A stretch of 64,000 bases of DNA from an uncultured Sphingomonas sp. (lineage in GTDB: Bacteria > Pseudomonadota > Alphaproteobacteria > Sphingomonadales > Sphingomonadaceae), in the NCBI GenBank assembly GCA_913776255.1, contig CAJYLV010000040.1:1-64000 (forward strand), read 5' to 3'. Below the pieces are notes generated by a model. That model worked only from the letters and a program-made list of their open reading frames with translations, ran no database searches and was not told the DNA's origin. Positions 27,016-36,364 of the stretch are shown piece after piece. Made by a program: the position numbers and the translations under genes. The first letter of the stretch is position 1. Each line of letters begins with the position of its first letter.

Positions 27016-28080
27016 ATGGCTGGCACGGCACGCAAACCCAAGAAAACGAGCGCCCGGCACCGCGGGGCGGTGACGATCGCCGACATCGCGCAACTGGCCG
27101 GCGTGTCCAAGATGACCGTGTCGCGGGTCATCAGCGCGCCGACCACGGTTCGCGAGGAAACCCGCGAGCGCGTCGCGCGGATCATCGCGCAATTGCACTA
27201 CACGCCGAACCGCTCGGCGCGGATGCTGTCCGGCGCGCGTCAGCTGCGCTTCGGTTTGCTCTACAACAACCCGCGCAGCTCCTACATCATGGACTTCCTG
27301 ATGGCGGCGATCGATCAGGCGTCGCTCACCGACGTCCAGCTGATCGCGCGCGGCTGTCAGCTCGGCGAGGACGATACGGCCGTCCTCAATAGCCTCATCA
27401 GCAGCGGGATCGACGCGATCATCCTCAGCCCGCCGCTCTGCGACTCGCCGACGCTGCTTGAACTGGTCGGCAGCTCGGGCATTCCGGGGTTGCTGGTTTC
27501 GACCGACGGCAGCGCGACCGACCTGTCGTCGATCTCGATCGACGAGCCCGCCGCCGCGCGGCAGCTGACCGAGCATCTGCTCGCGCTCGGCCATCGCCGC
27601 ATCGGGTTCATCGCCGGGGAGCCGGTGCTCGCGGCCAGCCACGCGCGCAAGGCCGGCTTCCTCGCCGCGCTCGACGCTGCCGGGATCGTGCCGGACCCGG
27701 CGCTGGTCGCGCAAGGCGACTTCACCTATCCCTCGGGACGTCGCGCCACCGAACAGCTGCTCGCGCTCCCCGACCGGCCGACCGCGATCTTCGCCAGCAA
27801 CGACGACATGGCGGCGGCGGCGACGATGACCGCGCGGCAGCTGGGTCTCGACGTCCCGTCGCAGCTCTCGGTGGTCGGCTTCGACGACAGCTGGATCGCC
27901 ACCGCCATCTATCCGGAGCTGACGACGATCCGCCAGCCGATCGCCGAGATGGCGAAACGCGGCGTCGCGTTGCTGTCCGAACTGGTGCAGGCCGACGAGG
28001 ATGACGATCGACCGTCGCAACATCTGCGGTTGCCGCACGAGCTGGTCGTTCGTCAGTCCGTGACCGCGGCGGGCGCATAG
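27016..28080 (+). CDS. LacI family transcriptional regulator
   Basis: A 354-residue repressor with basic N-tail (TARKPKKTSARHRG), HTH VTIADIAQLAGVSKMTVSRVIS at about 21-42 and YTPNRSARMLSG hinge. The ligand domain shows AIFASNDDMAAAA and VVGFDDSWIATAIYPELTTIRQP. ATG at 27016 chosen because sequence upstream is not typical of the family. It forms a two-gene module with the GH84 glycosidase, so it likely responds to a GlcNAc-type sugar. Confidence 0.9.
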   Translation: MAGTARKPKKTSARHRGAVTIADIAQLAGVSKMTVSRVISAPTTVREETRERVARIIAQLHYTPNRSARMLSGARQLRFGLLYNNPRSSYIMDFLMAAIDQASLTDVQLIARGCQLGEDDTAVLNSLISSGIDAIILSPPLCDSPTLLELVGSSGIPGLLVSTDGSATDLSSISIDEPAAARQLTEHLLALGHRRIGFIAGEPVLAASHARKAGFLAALDAAGIVPDPALVAQGDFTYPSGRRATEQLLALPDRPTAIFASNDDMAAAATMTARQLGLDVPSQLSVVGFDDSWIATAIYPELTTIRQPIAEMAKRGVALLSELVQADEDDDRPSQHLRLPHELVVRQSVTAAGA

Positions 28081-28153
28081 CCGGCCCGCGCCGACGGACG
28101 ATCACGCCGGCGCCGCTTGCCGGGCGCGCCGCAGGGCGCCATGTTCGCGCGCG

Positions 28154-28534
28154 ATGCGCCCGCCCCGCCCTCGCACCGCCGCCACGCGTCGCATTGCGGA
28201 GGAGGCCGGGCGGCGCGGCGAGCGGCTGGCGGGATGGTGGCTGCGGCTCAAGGGCTGGCAGATCCTCGACCGGCGGGTGCGTACGCCCGCGGGCGAGGTC
28301 GACCTGATCGCCCGACGCGGCGCGCTGATCGCGTTCGTCGAGGTGAAGACCCGCCGCTCCGCCGCCGAGCTCGACGCCGCGATCGACGAGCGCCGGCTCG
28401 CGCGGGTCGCCGCGGCGGCGGAGCTGCTGATGCCGCGCTACGCCACGGCGGGCGAGGACATCCGCATCGACGTGATCCTGCTCGCCCCCGGCACGCGCCC
28501 GCGCCACATCGAAAATGCGTGGATCGGGTATTGA
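28154..28534 (+). CDS. yraN: YraN family (UPF0102) endonuclease-like protein
   Basis: 126 residues with the UPF0102 fold: AEEAGRRGERLAGWWLRLKGW, then RTPAGEVDLIARRGALIAFVEVKTR containing the D-x-(7-15)-ExK restriction-nuclease-like pair, and ARVAAAAELLM. Function is not settled in the family; a nuclease or replication role is proposed from the fold. Typically sits between rsmI and gshB, and the same order is kept here around insertions. Confidence 0.9.
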   Translation: MRPPRPRTAATRRIAEEAGRRGERLAGWWLRLKGWQILDRRVRTPAGEVDLIARRGALIAFVEVKTRRSAAELDAAIDERRLARVAAAAELLMPRYATAGEDIRIDVILLAPGTRPRHIENAWIGY

Positions 28535-28572
28535 CGAAGCGCGTCGGCGTGGCCGCGCCGGCGCCTAACGCG

Positions 28573-29532
28573 TCAGTCCTCCGCGGTCGCCACCTCGCGC
28601 TCCGGCGCGTCGGTGTCGAAGCCGAACACCGGCTCGATCGCATAGTCGAGGGCCGATACGCCGAGGCCGTGCAGGATGTCGCCAGTCGCCTTGTCCTCGT
28701 ACAGCTCGCCGGCCAGGCAACCGGGGAAGCGCAGATAATGCGACGTCAGGGCGGTCAGCGCGCCCTTGGAGAGGAAATAGAGCGCACCGCGTGCCCAGGG
28801 CGCGACGAACGGCTTGCCGTAGAAGGGGCTGACCGGTGTCGCGCATTTGCCATGATGCCAGCACCGGTCGTGGAAGGGGCTGGCGATCGTGATCCCCATA
28901 TAATCGGCTTGCGCGAAGACGGCCCGCGCTTCGTCAATGTCCGCCGCCATATCGGGCAGCACACGCGTGTCGTCGTCGATCTTGAGCACGCCGTGCTTCG
29001 TGCCGAGCGCCTCGAACAGCGTCCAGGTTTCGAACACCTTCGCGGGCAGATCCTCATAGACGTCGCTGACCGGCAGCCGCAGCACCGCCGTTTCCGCGTC
29101 ATGCTCGAACCCCAGCGGCCCGCCGCCGATAACGACGATCGGCGGCACGCCGAAATAGCGGTCGGTTACCGCGCGCGCGGTCTCGCGGGCCTTGTCGAGA
29201 TAGGCTTCGCACGACATCACGATCGGTAGCGGCAATTGTCGTGCGTCGGTTGCGGCGGTCCATACCGCCAGCCCCGGCAGCTCGCGCGCGATACGACCGC
29301 GCGTGATCTCGCGCGAGGCGGCGAGGATGTCCTCGACGTTGCCGGCATAGGGGCTCGCCTTCATCGCGACCCGCAGCAACATCTGTCCGGTCGCGCTTGG
29401 CTCGTCCTCGGCACAGTGGTCGAGGAACAATTGCAGCGCGATCCGGTGAAGCTCGGGACTGCTTAGCCGCCGACCCGCCTCGCTGGTCAGTTCGGCGACA
29501 AGTTCGCGTTCCGCCGTGTCGGCAGCATACAT
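28573..29532 (-). CDS. Glycosyltransferase-like protein with DDD motif
   Basis: 319 residues, not confidently recognised. The C-terminal half has VFETWTLFEALGTKHGVLKI then IDDDTRVLPD (DxD-type metal motif near residue 183), resembling GT31-like galactosyltransferases, followed by ITIASPFHDRCWHHGKCATP with two Cys. The N-terminal 110 residues are alpha-helical (AELTSEAGRRLSSPELHRIA). No signal or membrane segment. It sits on the opposite strand between yraN and gshB, unlike the usual order, suggesting insertion. ATG at 29532 with GGAGA upstream. Confidence 0.6.
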   Translation of the reverse strand: MYAADTAERELVAELTSEAGRRLSSPELHRIALQLFLDHCAEDEPSATGQMLLRVAMKASPYAGNVEDILAASREITRGRIARELPGLAVWTAATDARQLPLPIVMSCEAYLDKARETARAVTDRYFGVPPIVVIGGGPLGFEHDAETAVLRLPVSDVYEDLPAKVFETWTLFEALGTKHGVLKIDDDTRVLPDMAADIDEARAVFAQADYMGITIASPFHDRCWHHGKCATPVSPFYGKPFVAPWARGALYFLSKGALTALTSHYLRFPGCLAGELYEDKATGDILHGLGVSALDYAIEPVFGFDTDAPEREVATAED

Positions 29533-29685
29533 GGTAGAAGATCTCCAAAGGAAGGTGCGTCGAGGAAGAGCGCTGGCATTCGGACCCTTCATTATAGAAG
29601 CACGCCCGCCCGCCCCGCCGTGCATCCACTGCTGACAAGCACGGCCCCGACGCCTAACGGTCGGGCCAACGTCTCTGGAGGACCC

Positions 29686-30645
29686 ATGACCCTCACCGTC
29701 GCCGTTCAGATGGACCCGCTCGACCAGATCAACATCGCGGGCGACAGCACGTTCGCGCTGATGCTCTCCGCACAGGCGCGCGGGCACCGGCTGTTCCACT
29801 ATACCGCCGATGCGCTCAACTATCGCGACGGGCGCGTGTGGGCGAAGGCGCATCCGGTGACCGTGCAACGCGTCGTCGGCGATCACTTCGCGTTCGGCGA
29901 TCCGATCGCGCTCGATCTCGGCGAACAGGCCGACGTGGTGCTGATGCGGCAGGACCCGCCGTTCGACCTCGGCTATATCACCGCGACGCACCTGCTGGAG
30001 CGGATCGCGGATCGCACGTTGATCGTCAACGATCCGGTCAGCGTCCGCAACGCCCCCGAAAAGGTGTTCGTGCTCGACTATGCGCGCTTCATGCCGCCGA
30101 CGCTGGTGACGCGCTCGCTCGACGAGGCGCGCGCCTTCCTCGCCGAACATGGCGAGATCGTCGTCAAGCCGCTGCACGGCAACGGCGGCAAGGCGATCTT
30201 CCACGTCCGCGCGGGCGGCGAGAATCTGTCGGCGCTGATCGAGGTGTTCAACCAGACGTGGCGCGAGCCGCACATGGTGCAGGCGTTCCTCCCGGCGGTG
30301 GCGAAGGGCGACAAGCGCATCGTGCTGGTCGACGGCGAGGTCGCGGGCGCGATCAACCGCCTGCCCGGCGAGGGCGAGATCCGCTCGAACCTCGCGGTCG
30401 GCGGCTCGGCGCAGAAGACCGAGCTGACCCCGCGCGAGCGCGAGATCTGCGACGCGCTCGGCCCGGAACTGAAGAAGCGCGGGCTGCTCTTCGTCGGGAT
30501 CGACGTGATCGGCGGCGAATGGCTCACCGAGATCAACGTCACCTCGCCAACCGGGATCGTCGCGATCGAGACATTCGACGGCACCGATGTCGCCGGACTG
30601 ATCTGGGATGCGGTCGACCGGCGGCTGAAGGAACGCGCGCGCTGA
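29686..30645 (+). CDS. gshB: Glutathione synthase
   Basis: ATP-grasp ligase joining gamma-glutamylcysteine and glycine. 319 residues with VAVQMDPLDQINIAGDSTF at the N-terminus, VVLMRQDPPFDLGYITATHL, VVKPLHGNGGKAIF (ATP-grasp loop), MVQAFLPAVAKGDKRIVLVDG and GIDVIGGEWLTEINVTSPTG. ATG at 29686 follows GGAGGACC. A DedA gene follows after 19 bases. Confidence 0.97.
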   Translation: MTLTVAVQMDPLDQINIAGDSTFALMLSAQARGHRLFHYTADALNYRDGRVWAKAHPVTVQRVVGDHFAFGDPIALDLGEQADVVLMRQDPPFDLGYITATHLLERIADRTLIVNDPVSVRNAPEKVFVLDYARFMPPTLVTRSLDEARAFLAEHGEIVVKPLHGNGGKAIFHVRAGGENLSALIEVFNQTWREPHMVQAFLPAVAKGDKRIVLVDGEVAGAINRLPGEGEIRSNLAVGGSAQKTELTPREREICDALGPELKKRGLLFVGIDVIGGEWLTEINVTSPTGIVAIETFDGTDVAGLIWDAVDRRLKERAR

Positions 30646-30664
30646 CGGAGCCGTTGGCGGCGGC

Positions 30665-31264
30665 GTGACCGACTTCATCATCCACTGGATCGTCGCGGGC
30701 GGCTATCTCGGCATCTTCCTGCTGATGGCGCTGGAGAATATCATCCCGCCGATCCCGTCCGAGGTCATCATGGGGCTCGGCGGGATCGCGGTGGCGCGCG
30801 GGCAGATGGACATCCTGCCCTTGCTGCTGTGGGGCACCGCGGGGACGACCGCCGGCAACGTCTTCTGGTATGCGATCGGCCGGCGGATCGGCTATGCGCG
30901 CTTTCGCCCGTTCGTCGAGCGGCACGGCCGCTGGCTGACGATGGAATGGGACGATGTCGAGCGCGTGCGCGGCTTCCTCCACGATCACGGCGGCTGGGTG
31001 ATCTTCGTCTTCCGCTTCATGCCGACCTTTCGCACGATGATCTCGCTGCCCGCCGGCATGGCGGCGATGCCGATGCCGCGCTTCCTGATCATGACCTTCG
31101 CGGGCAGCATCATCTGGAACGGCGTGCTGGCGGGCGCGGGTTTCTATCTCGGCAGCCGCTTCGCCGAGCTGGACCGCTATGTCGGCCCGGTCGGGATCGC
31201 GCTGACGGCCTTGGCGCTCGGCTGGTATGCGTGGCGCGTCGCAACGTGGCAGCCGCGCGGCTGA
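30665..31264 (+). CDS. DedA family membrane protein
   Basis: 199 residues with about five membrane helices. Family features: ALENIIPPIPSEVIMGLGG at helix 1, YAIGRRIGYARFRPFVERHG, and FRFMPTFRTMISLPAGMAAM with the conserved Arg and Gly. Members support lipid-carrier recycling and membrane energetics. GTG at 30665 chosen. Located after gshB. Confidence 0.9.
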   Translation: MTDFIIHWIVAGGYLGIFLLMALENIIPPIPSEVIMGLGGIAVARGQMDILPLLLWGTAGTTAGNVFWYAIGRRIGYARFRPFVERHGRWLTMEWDDVERVRGFLHDHGGWVIFVFRFMPTFRTMISLPAGMAAMPMPRFLIMTFAGSIIWNGVLAGAGFYLGSRFAELDRYVGPVGIALTALALGWYAWRVATWQPRG

Positions 31265-31269
31265 CCGAT

Positions 31270-31298
31270 CGTCATTGCGAGCGAAGGGCGGAATTCCG
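31270..31298. repeat. Half of a family A repeat (decayed)
   Basis: cgtcattgcgagcgaag followed by unrelated sequence; only the left arm is left. No gene is seen in 31265-31532. Confidence 0.5.
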
Positions 31299-31394
31299 AA
31301 GCTCTGCCGTGGCGGCACTTGCGATGCTCTGCGCGTCTGGATCCCCGCCCCCGCGAGACCTCTGCGAGAGTGGGGAATCATGCCCTCGCTCAGC

Positions 31395-31488
31395 CGTACC
31401 CCGGCGGAGGCCGGGGTCCAGTTGGGCAGGTGTCCGACTATTTACGAATCTTCCCCAACTGGACCCCGGCCTTCGCCGGGGTACGGGA
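31395..31488. repeat. Palindromic repeat family C, copy 2
   Basis: Inverted ends gtaccccggcggaggccggg / ccggccttcgccggggtac with the inner ccagttggg/ccaactgg pair, matching the copy at 8184-8284. Confidence 0.75.
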
Positions 31489-31532
31489 AGCGGGCTTCGA
31501 AGAAGCCCCGCCGTCGCGAGGATGACGGGAGC

Positions 31533-32438
31533 CTATCCTCGCGGATGCGCCGCGCGGTACACATCGAGCAGATGCGCCGCATCCACCCCCGTATAGACCT
31601 GCGTCGAACTCAGGCTCGCGTGCCCCAGCAGCTCCTGCAACGCGCGCAGGTCCGCGCCGCGCCCGAGCAGGTGCGTCGCGAAGCTGTGGCGCAGCGCATG
31701 CGGCGTCGTCCGCTCCGACAGTCCGAGCCGCGCCCGCGCCGCGCGCACCCGCGTCCGCACGATCCCGCCGTCCAGCGCGCCGCCGCGCACCCCGCGGAAC
31801 AACGGCGCGTCGCGCGCCATCGGCCACGGTACCCGCGCCGCATAATCCTCGATCGCCGCCCGGACCGGCGGCAGCAGCGGGACGATCCGCGTCCGGTCGC
31901 GCTTGCCGGAGACGCGCAGCGTCTCACCCAGCGGCAGCACCGCGCCGGTCAGCGCCAGCGCCTCGCCGATCCGCAGCCCCGCGCCGTACAGCAGCAGCAG
32001 CACCGCCCAGTCGCGCGCCGCCACCCACGGCTCGTCGCTTTCCTCCATCACATCGGTGGCGAGCGCGACCGCCTCGTCGGGGGAGATCGGGCGCGGCACG
32101 CCCTTCTTGACGCGCGGCCCCTTCATCCGCGGCGCGGCGCCGACCCCGCCCGCCCAGTCGAGAAAGCCGCGCACTGCCGACAGCTCGCGCGCCGCCGACG
32201 CGTTCGACAATCCGGTGCCGCGCCGCTGCGCCAGATAGGCGCGCAGGTCGCCCGCCGTGACGCGCGACAGCGCGGTACGGTCGACCAGCTCGCCCCAATG
32301 TTCGTTCAAGAACAGCAACAAGCGCTCGGCCGTCGCGCGATAGGCGCGCACGGTATGCTCCGAGCGGCGACGGTCGCGCGCCAGATGGACCGACCATTGT
32401 ACGGGCAGCGGCAAAGGGACCGGCACATCGCTCACCCT
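31533..32438 (-). CDS. xerC: XerC-type tyrosine recombinase
   Basis: 301 residues. The N-terminal SAM-like domain has HTVRAYRATAERLLLFLNEHWG. The catalytic domain shows GAGLRIGEALALTG (first Arg), the HALRHSFATHLLGRGADLRA motif (His and second Arg) and STQVYTGVD (nucleophilic Tyr), all intact. Resolves chromosome dimers at dif with XerD. GTG at 32438 is preceded by GGGAGA at good spacing; ATG at 32456 has none. Divergent from a diguanylate cyclase gene. Confidence 0.9.
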   Translation of the reverse strand, partial: RVSDVPVPLPLPVQWSVHLARDRRRSEHTVRAYRATAERLLLFLNEHWGELVDRTALSRVTAGDLRAYLAQRRGTGLSNASAARELSAVRGFLDWAGGVGAAPRMKGPRVKKGVPRPISPDEAVALATDVMEESDEPWVAARDWAVLLLLYGAGLRIGEALALTGAVLPLGETLRVSGKRDRTRIVPLLPPVRAAIEDYAARVPWPMARDAPLFRGVRGGALDGGIVRTRVRAARARLGLSERTTPHALRHSFATHLLGRGADLRALQELLGHASLSSTQVYTGVDAAHLLDVYRAAHPRG

Positions 32439-32506
32439 GTCGCATCTCCCGCGCATGAAGAGGGTTGGCAAATGAAAATTAACGTTGTTGCGGCTATGAG
32501 AGCACC

Positions 32507-33952
32507 ATGACGACCGATCCATCCGGCTATGATCGCCACAGCGAAGCGGCGCGCGCCGCAGCGCTGCAGGCGCTGGCATTGCTCGGCACCGCGCCCGAAC
32601 GCGAGTTCGACGCGCTGGTCGCGCTCGCGGCGGAATTGCTCGGTTGCCCGACGGCGCTGCTCAATCTGGTCGACAACGACCGGCTGTTCGTCAAGGCGCG
32701 CACCACGCCCGGCGTAATGACCTTCGATCGCGGCACGGCGTTCTGCGACCGCACCGTCGTCGACGACCGCCTGACCGTGATCGACGACACCTTGCGAGAC
32801 GAGCGGTTCCGGCACAGCCCGCTCGTTACCGATGTCGGGGTCCGATTCTACGCCGGGGCGCCATTGCGGGTCGCCGACCCGGACGGCATCCGCCGCGCGG
32901 TCGGCACCTTGTGCGTGGTCGATACCGCGCCGCGCACCGCCGATCCGCGCGCGCTGGCCGCGCTGGCGCATCTCGCCACGCTGGCGGAGGCACTGCTCGA
33001 GGCGCGCCGCACCGCGCTGAAGGCGATCCACATCGCCACCACCGGCGAGGAACTGGTCACGCGGCTCGGCCGGCAGGACCAGATCTTCCGCCAGGCCGAG
33101 CAGATCGCCGAGATCGGGTCGTGGCGGCTGTCGATCGACGACGGGACGCTCGACTGGTCGGACAACGTTTACCGCATCCATGGCCTGCCGGTCGGGCAGA
33201 AGCCGCGGCTGCGCGACGCGATGCGCTTCTATCCGGAGCACAGCCGGGCGCTGGTGCAGGCGTCGCTCGACGATGCGATCCGCTACGGCCAGCCCTTCGC
33301 GATCGAAACCGACTTCATCACCGCCGACCGGCGCCAGCGCCGGGTGCGCGCGATGGCCGATCCGGAGATCGTCGACGGCCGCGTCGTCGCGATGGTCGGC
33401 GTGTTTCAGGACGTGACGCAGCGCTACGCGCTCGAACAGCAATTGCGCCATTCCGCCGATACCGACGCGCTGACCGGCATCGCCAATCGCGCCGCTTTCG
33501 ACCGCGAGTTGCAGGCGGCGATGGAGCGGGCGCGGCATGGCGACACGCCGCTCTACCTCGCGCTGATCGATCTCGACGGCTTCAAGGCGATCAACGACAC
33601 GCTCGGGCATGGCGCGGGCGACGACGTCCTGCGGCTGACCGGCCGGGCGCTGTCCGAGCCGTGGCTGATGGGCAGCGTCGCGGCGCGGATCGGCGGCGAC
33701 GAATTCGCGGTGATCATCGAGCATCCGTCGCTGGCCGGGGACATCGGGGGGCTCCGCGAACGGCTGGAGGATGCGCTGCGCGTGCCGGTCGAGGTCGGCG
33801 GCGTCACGATGACCAGCGCGGGATCGGTCGGGATCGCGGCATTCGACGACGAATGCCACTCGCTGCGCGATTTCGCGCGCCGAGCCGACGCGATCCTCTA
33901 CACCGCCAAGCGCGCCCGCGTCGGCACACGCACCATCCGCCGGGTGGCGTAA
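32507..33952 (+). CDS. Diguanylate cyclase with GAF and PAS domains
   Basis: A 481-residue soluble signalling protein. GAF domain at about 10-165 (FDALVALAAELLGCPTALLNL, DRGTAFCDRTVVDD), PAS at about 190-305 (GTLDWSDNVYRIHGLPVGQ), GGDEF domain from about 320 with IGGDEFAVII near 396 and ALIDLDGFKAINDTLGHGAG. The active GGDEF signature is intact, so it probably makes c-di-GMP. The RxxD inhibitory site expected five residues before it is not evident, suggesting weak product inhibition. No membrane segment. Confidence 0.9.
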   Translation: MTTDPSGYDRHSEAARAAALQALALLGTAPEREFDALVALAAELLGCPTALLNLVDNDRLFVKARTTPGVMTFDRGTAFCDRTVVDDRLTVIDDTLRDERFRHSPLVTDVGVRFYAGAPLRVADPDGIRRAVGTLCVVDTAPRTADPRALAALAHLATLAEALLEARRTALKAIHIATTGEELVTRLGRQDQIFRQAEQIAEIGSWRLSIDDGTLDWSDNVYRIHGLPVGQKPRLRDAMRFYPEHSRALVQASLDDAIRYGQPFAIETDFITADRRQRRVRAMADPEIVDGRVVAMVGVFQDVTQRYALEQQLRHSADTDALTGIANRAAFDRELQAAMERARHGDTPLYLALIDLDGFKAINDTLGHGAGDDVLRLTGRALSEPWLMGSVAARIGGDEFAVIIEHPSLAGDIGGLRERLEDALRVPVEVGGVTMTSAGSVGIAAFDDECHSLRDFARRADAILYTAKRARVGTRTIRRVA

Positions 33953-33962
33953 GGATATTGGT

Positions 33963-34048
33963 CGTCGCCCCGGACGTGATCCGGGGCCACATGTCTTTCT
34001 TGGCGATCGAGAGAAGAAGCGGGATCCCGGATCTCGTCCGGGATGACG
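33963..34048. repeat. Palindromic repeat family D, copy 2
   Basis: Inverted ends gtcgccccggacgtgatcc / ggatctcgtccgggatgac, following the cyclase stop by about 10 bases and preceding priA. Confidence 0.8.
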
Positions 34049-34129
34049 GCGATTGGACAGGGCGGAGGATGGATGCCGTCCGCCCGCCCCCGCTTCCCTC
34101 CGACTCGCCGCGGCCCCATATGGGCGGCA

Positions 34130-36301
34130 ATGTCCTCCCGCGCGCGCGTCATCGTCCTGAACTCGGCCCTCGGTCCGCTCGACTATCGTGTGCCGCACGG
34201 CATGACGGTCGCGCCCGGATCGGTGGTGGTCGCGCCGCTCGGCCCGCGCCAGTTGCTCGGTGTCGCCTGGGAGGCGGAGCGGATGCCGTCCGACGCCGAG
34301 GTCGGCGACAATCGCCTGCGCAACCTGCTCGCGGTCGCCGACGTGCCGCCGCTGCGCGCACCGCTGCGGCGACTGATCGAGTGGACCGCCGATTACTATC
34401 TCGCCCCGCCCGCCGCGGTGGTGCGGATGGCCCTGTCCTCGACCGCTGCGCTGGAGGGCGGGCGCAGCGTCGTCGAATATCGCGCCACCGGCCATGTTCC
34501 CGAACGGATGACCGCACAGCGCGAACAGGCGCTCGAGCGGATCGGCGACCGGCAGGGGCTGATCCGCGAGCTGGCGACGATCGCCGACGTCAGCGACGCG
34601 GTGATCCGCGGGCTGGTCAAGGTCGGCGCGCTCGAAGGCGTGCCGGTCGACATCGACAGCCCCTATCCGGTCCCCGATCCCGATCACGCGCCGCCGACGC
34701 TGTCCGACGACCAGCGCGCCGCCGCCGCAACCCTGGTCGACGGCGTCGCCGCCGCCGCCTTCCGTCCGACCCTGCTCGACGGCGTCACGGGCTCGGGCAA
34801 GACCGAGGTCTATTTCGAGGCGGTGGCCGCTGCGCTCCGTTCGGGCAGGCAGGTGCTGGTGCTGCTCCCCGAGATCGCGCTGACCGAGCCCTTCCTCAAG
34901 CGCTTCCACGACCGTTTCGGCTGCGAGCCCGTCGCGTGGCACAGCGGGCTGCGCGCGACGCAGCGCCGCCGCGCGTGGCGCGCGATCGCCAGCGGCGAGG
35001 CGCGGGTAACGGTCGGCGCGCGCTCGGCGCTGTTCCTCCCTTACGCCAACCTCGGGCTGATCGTCGTCGACGAGGCGCACGAGACCAGCTTCAAGCAGGA
35101 GGACGGCGTCCATTATCACGCGCGCGACGTCGCGGTGATGCGCGGACTGTTCGAGGCGTGCCCGGTGATCCTCGCCAGCGCCACTCCGGCGATCGAGACC
35201 CGCCATCAGGTCGCGCTCGGCAAATATGCCGAGGTGAAGCTGCTGGGCCGCTTTGGCGTCGCGCAGCTGCCGACGATCGAGGCGATCGACCTGATCGCCG
35301 AGCCTCCGGAACGCGGACGCTGGATCAGCCCGCGGTTGGTCAAGGCGATCGAGGAAGCGCTGGAGCGGCGCGAGCAGGCGCTGCTGTTCCTCAACCGCCG
35401 CGGCTACGCACCGCTCACCTTATGCCGGACGTGCGGGCATCGCTTCCAATGCCCCAATTGCACCGCCTGGATGGTCGAACATCGCCTGACCCGCCGGCTC
35501 GCCTGCCACCATTGCGGCCATATCGAGCCGGTGCCGCGGCTGTGCCCGGAGTGTCAGAACGAGGATACTTTGGTCGCGTGCGGCCCCGGCGTCGAGCGGA
35601 TCGCCGACGAGGTCGCGGCCTTGTTTCCCGAGGCGCGCACCGCCGTCGTCACGTCCGACACGATCTGGAGCCCCGCCAAGGCCGCCGAGTTCGTCGCGCG
35701 GATGGAGGCGGGCGACATCGACATCGTCGTCGGCACGCAATTGGTGACTAAGGGCTATCACTTCCCGAACCTGACGCTGGTCGGGGTGATCGACGCCGAT
35801 CTCGGGCTCGACGGCGGCGATCTGCGCGCGGCGGAGCGGACCTTCCAGCAGATCCGCCAGGTATCGGGACGCGCCGGGCGCGGCGCGAAGCCCGGCCATG
35901 TCTATATCCAGACGCACAGCCCCAAGGCGCAGGTGATGCAGGCGCTGATCACCGGCGATGCCGATGCCTTCTATGCGGCGGAAACCGAAGCGCGCGAAGA
36001 TGCCGGCGCACCGCCGTTCGGCCGCTATGCCGCGATCATCGTGTCGAGCGAGGATCAGGGCGCGGCGCACGACACCGCGCGCGCGATCGGCCGCGCGGCG
36101 CCGCGCGTCGACGGGATGGAAGTCTATGGTCCCGCCCCGGCCCCGCTGGCGATGCTGCGCGGACGGCACCGCTTCCGGCTGCTCGTCCACGCCCGCCGCG
36201 CGCTCGACGTGCAGGACGTGATCCGCGACTGGCTGGGCGCGCTGGACTGGCCCGCGAAAGTGCGGGTCGCGGTCGATGTCGATCCGTATAGTTTTCTTTA
36301 G
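34130..36301 (+). CDS. priA: Primosomal replication protein N' (PriA helicase)
   Basis: Superfamily 2 helicase that restarts stalled forks. 723 residues with N-terminal DNA-binding domain, Walker A GVTGSGKT, VVDEAHE in the DEAH motif, and the zinc site of cysteine pairs (CRTCGHRFQCPNC, then CHHCGHIEPVPRLCPECQ). The C-terminal helicase has VVGTQLVTKGYHFP and QVSGRAGRG. ATG at 34130 chosen; upstream in-frame residues derive from the repeat region. Confidence 0.96.
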   Translation: MSSRARVIVLNSALGPLDYRVPHGMTVAPGSVVVAPLGPRQLLGVAWEAERMPSDAEVGDNRLRNLLAVADVPPLRAPLRRLIEWTADYYLAPPAAVVRMALSSTAALEGGRSVVEYRATGHVPERMTAQREQALERIGDRQGLIRELATIADVSDAVIRGLVKVGALEGVPVDIDSPYPVPDPDHAPPTLSDDQRAAAATLVDGVAAAAFRPTLLDGVTGSGKTEVYFEAVAAALRSGRQVLVLLPEIALTEPFLKRFHDRFGCEPVAWHSGLRATQRRRAWRAIASGEARVTVGARSALFLPYANLGLIVVDEAHETSFKQEDGVHYHARDVAVMRGLFEACPVILASATPAIETRHQVALGKYAEVKLLGRFGVAQLPTIEAIDLIAEPPERGRWISPRLVKAIEEALERREQALLFLNRRGYAPLTLCRTCGHRFQCPNCTAWMVEHRLTRRLACHHCGHIEPVPRLCPECQNEDTLVACGPGVERIADEVAALFPEARTAVVTSDTIWSPAKAAEFVARMEAGDIDIVVGTQLVTKGYHFPNLTLVGVIDADLGLDGGDLRAAERTFQQIRQVSGRAGRGAKPGHVYIQTHSPKAQVMQALITGDADAFYAAETEAREDAGAPPFGRYAAIIVSSEDQGAAHDTARAIGRAAPRVDGMEVYGPAPAPLAMLRGRHRFRLLVHARRALDVQDVIRDWLGALDWPAKVRVAVDVDPYSFL

Positions 36302-36364
36302 ACGAACTCGTCGCCCTGGACTTGACCCGGGATGACGAGCCAAGGTGAGCGAGGGGGAACGATC

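Noticed and set aside
31533..32438. XerC-like gene as a mobile-element integrase
   Set aside because: Sequence and length fit the housekeeping XerC family, and no attachment-site repeats or cargo were seen beside it.
32432..35206. A 924-codon open frame on the minus strand opposite the cyclase and priA
   Set aside because: High-GC codon use makes long antisense frames; the composition is Arg/Asp/Gly-rich without motifs, while the plus strand holds clear domains.
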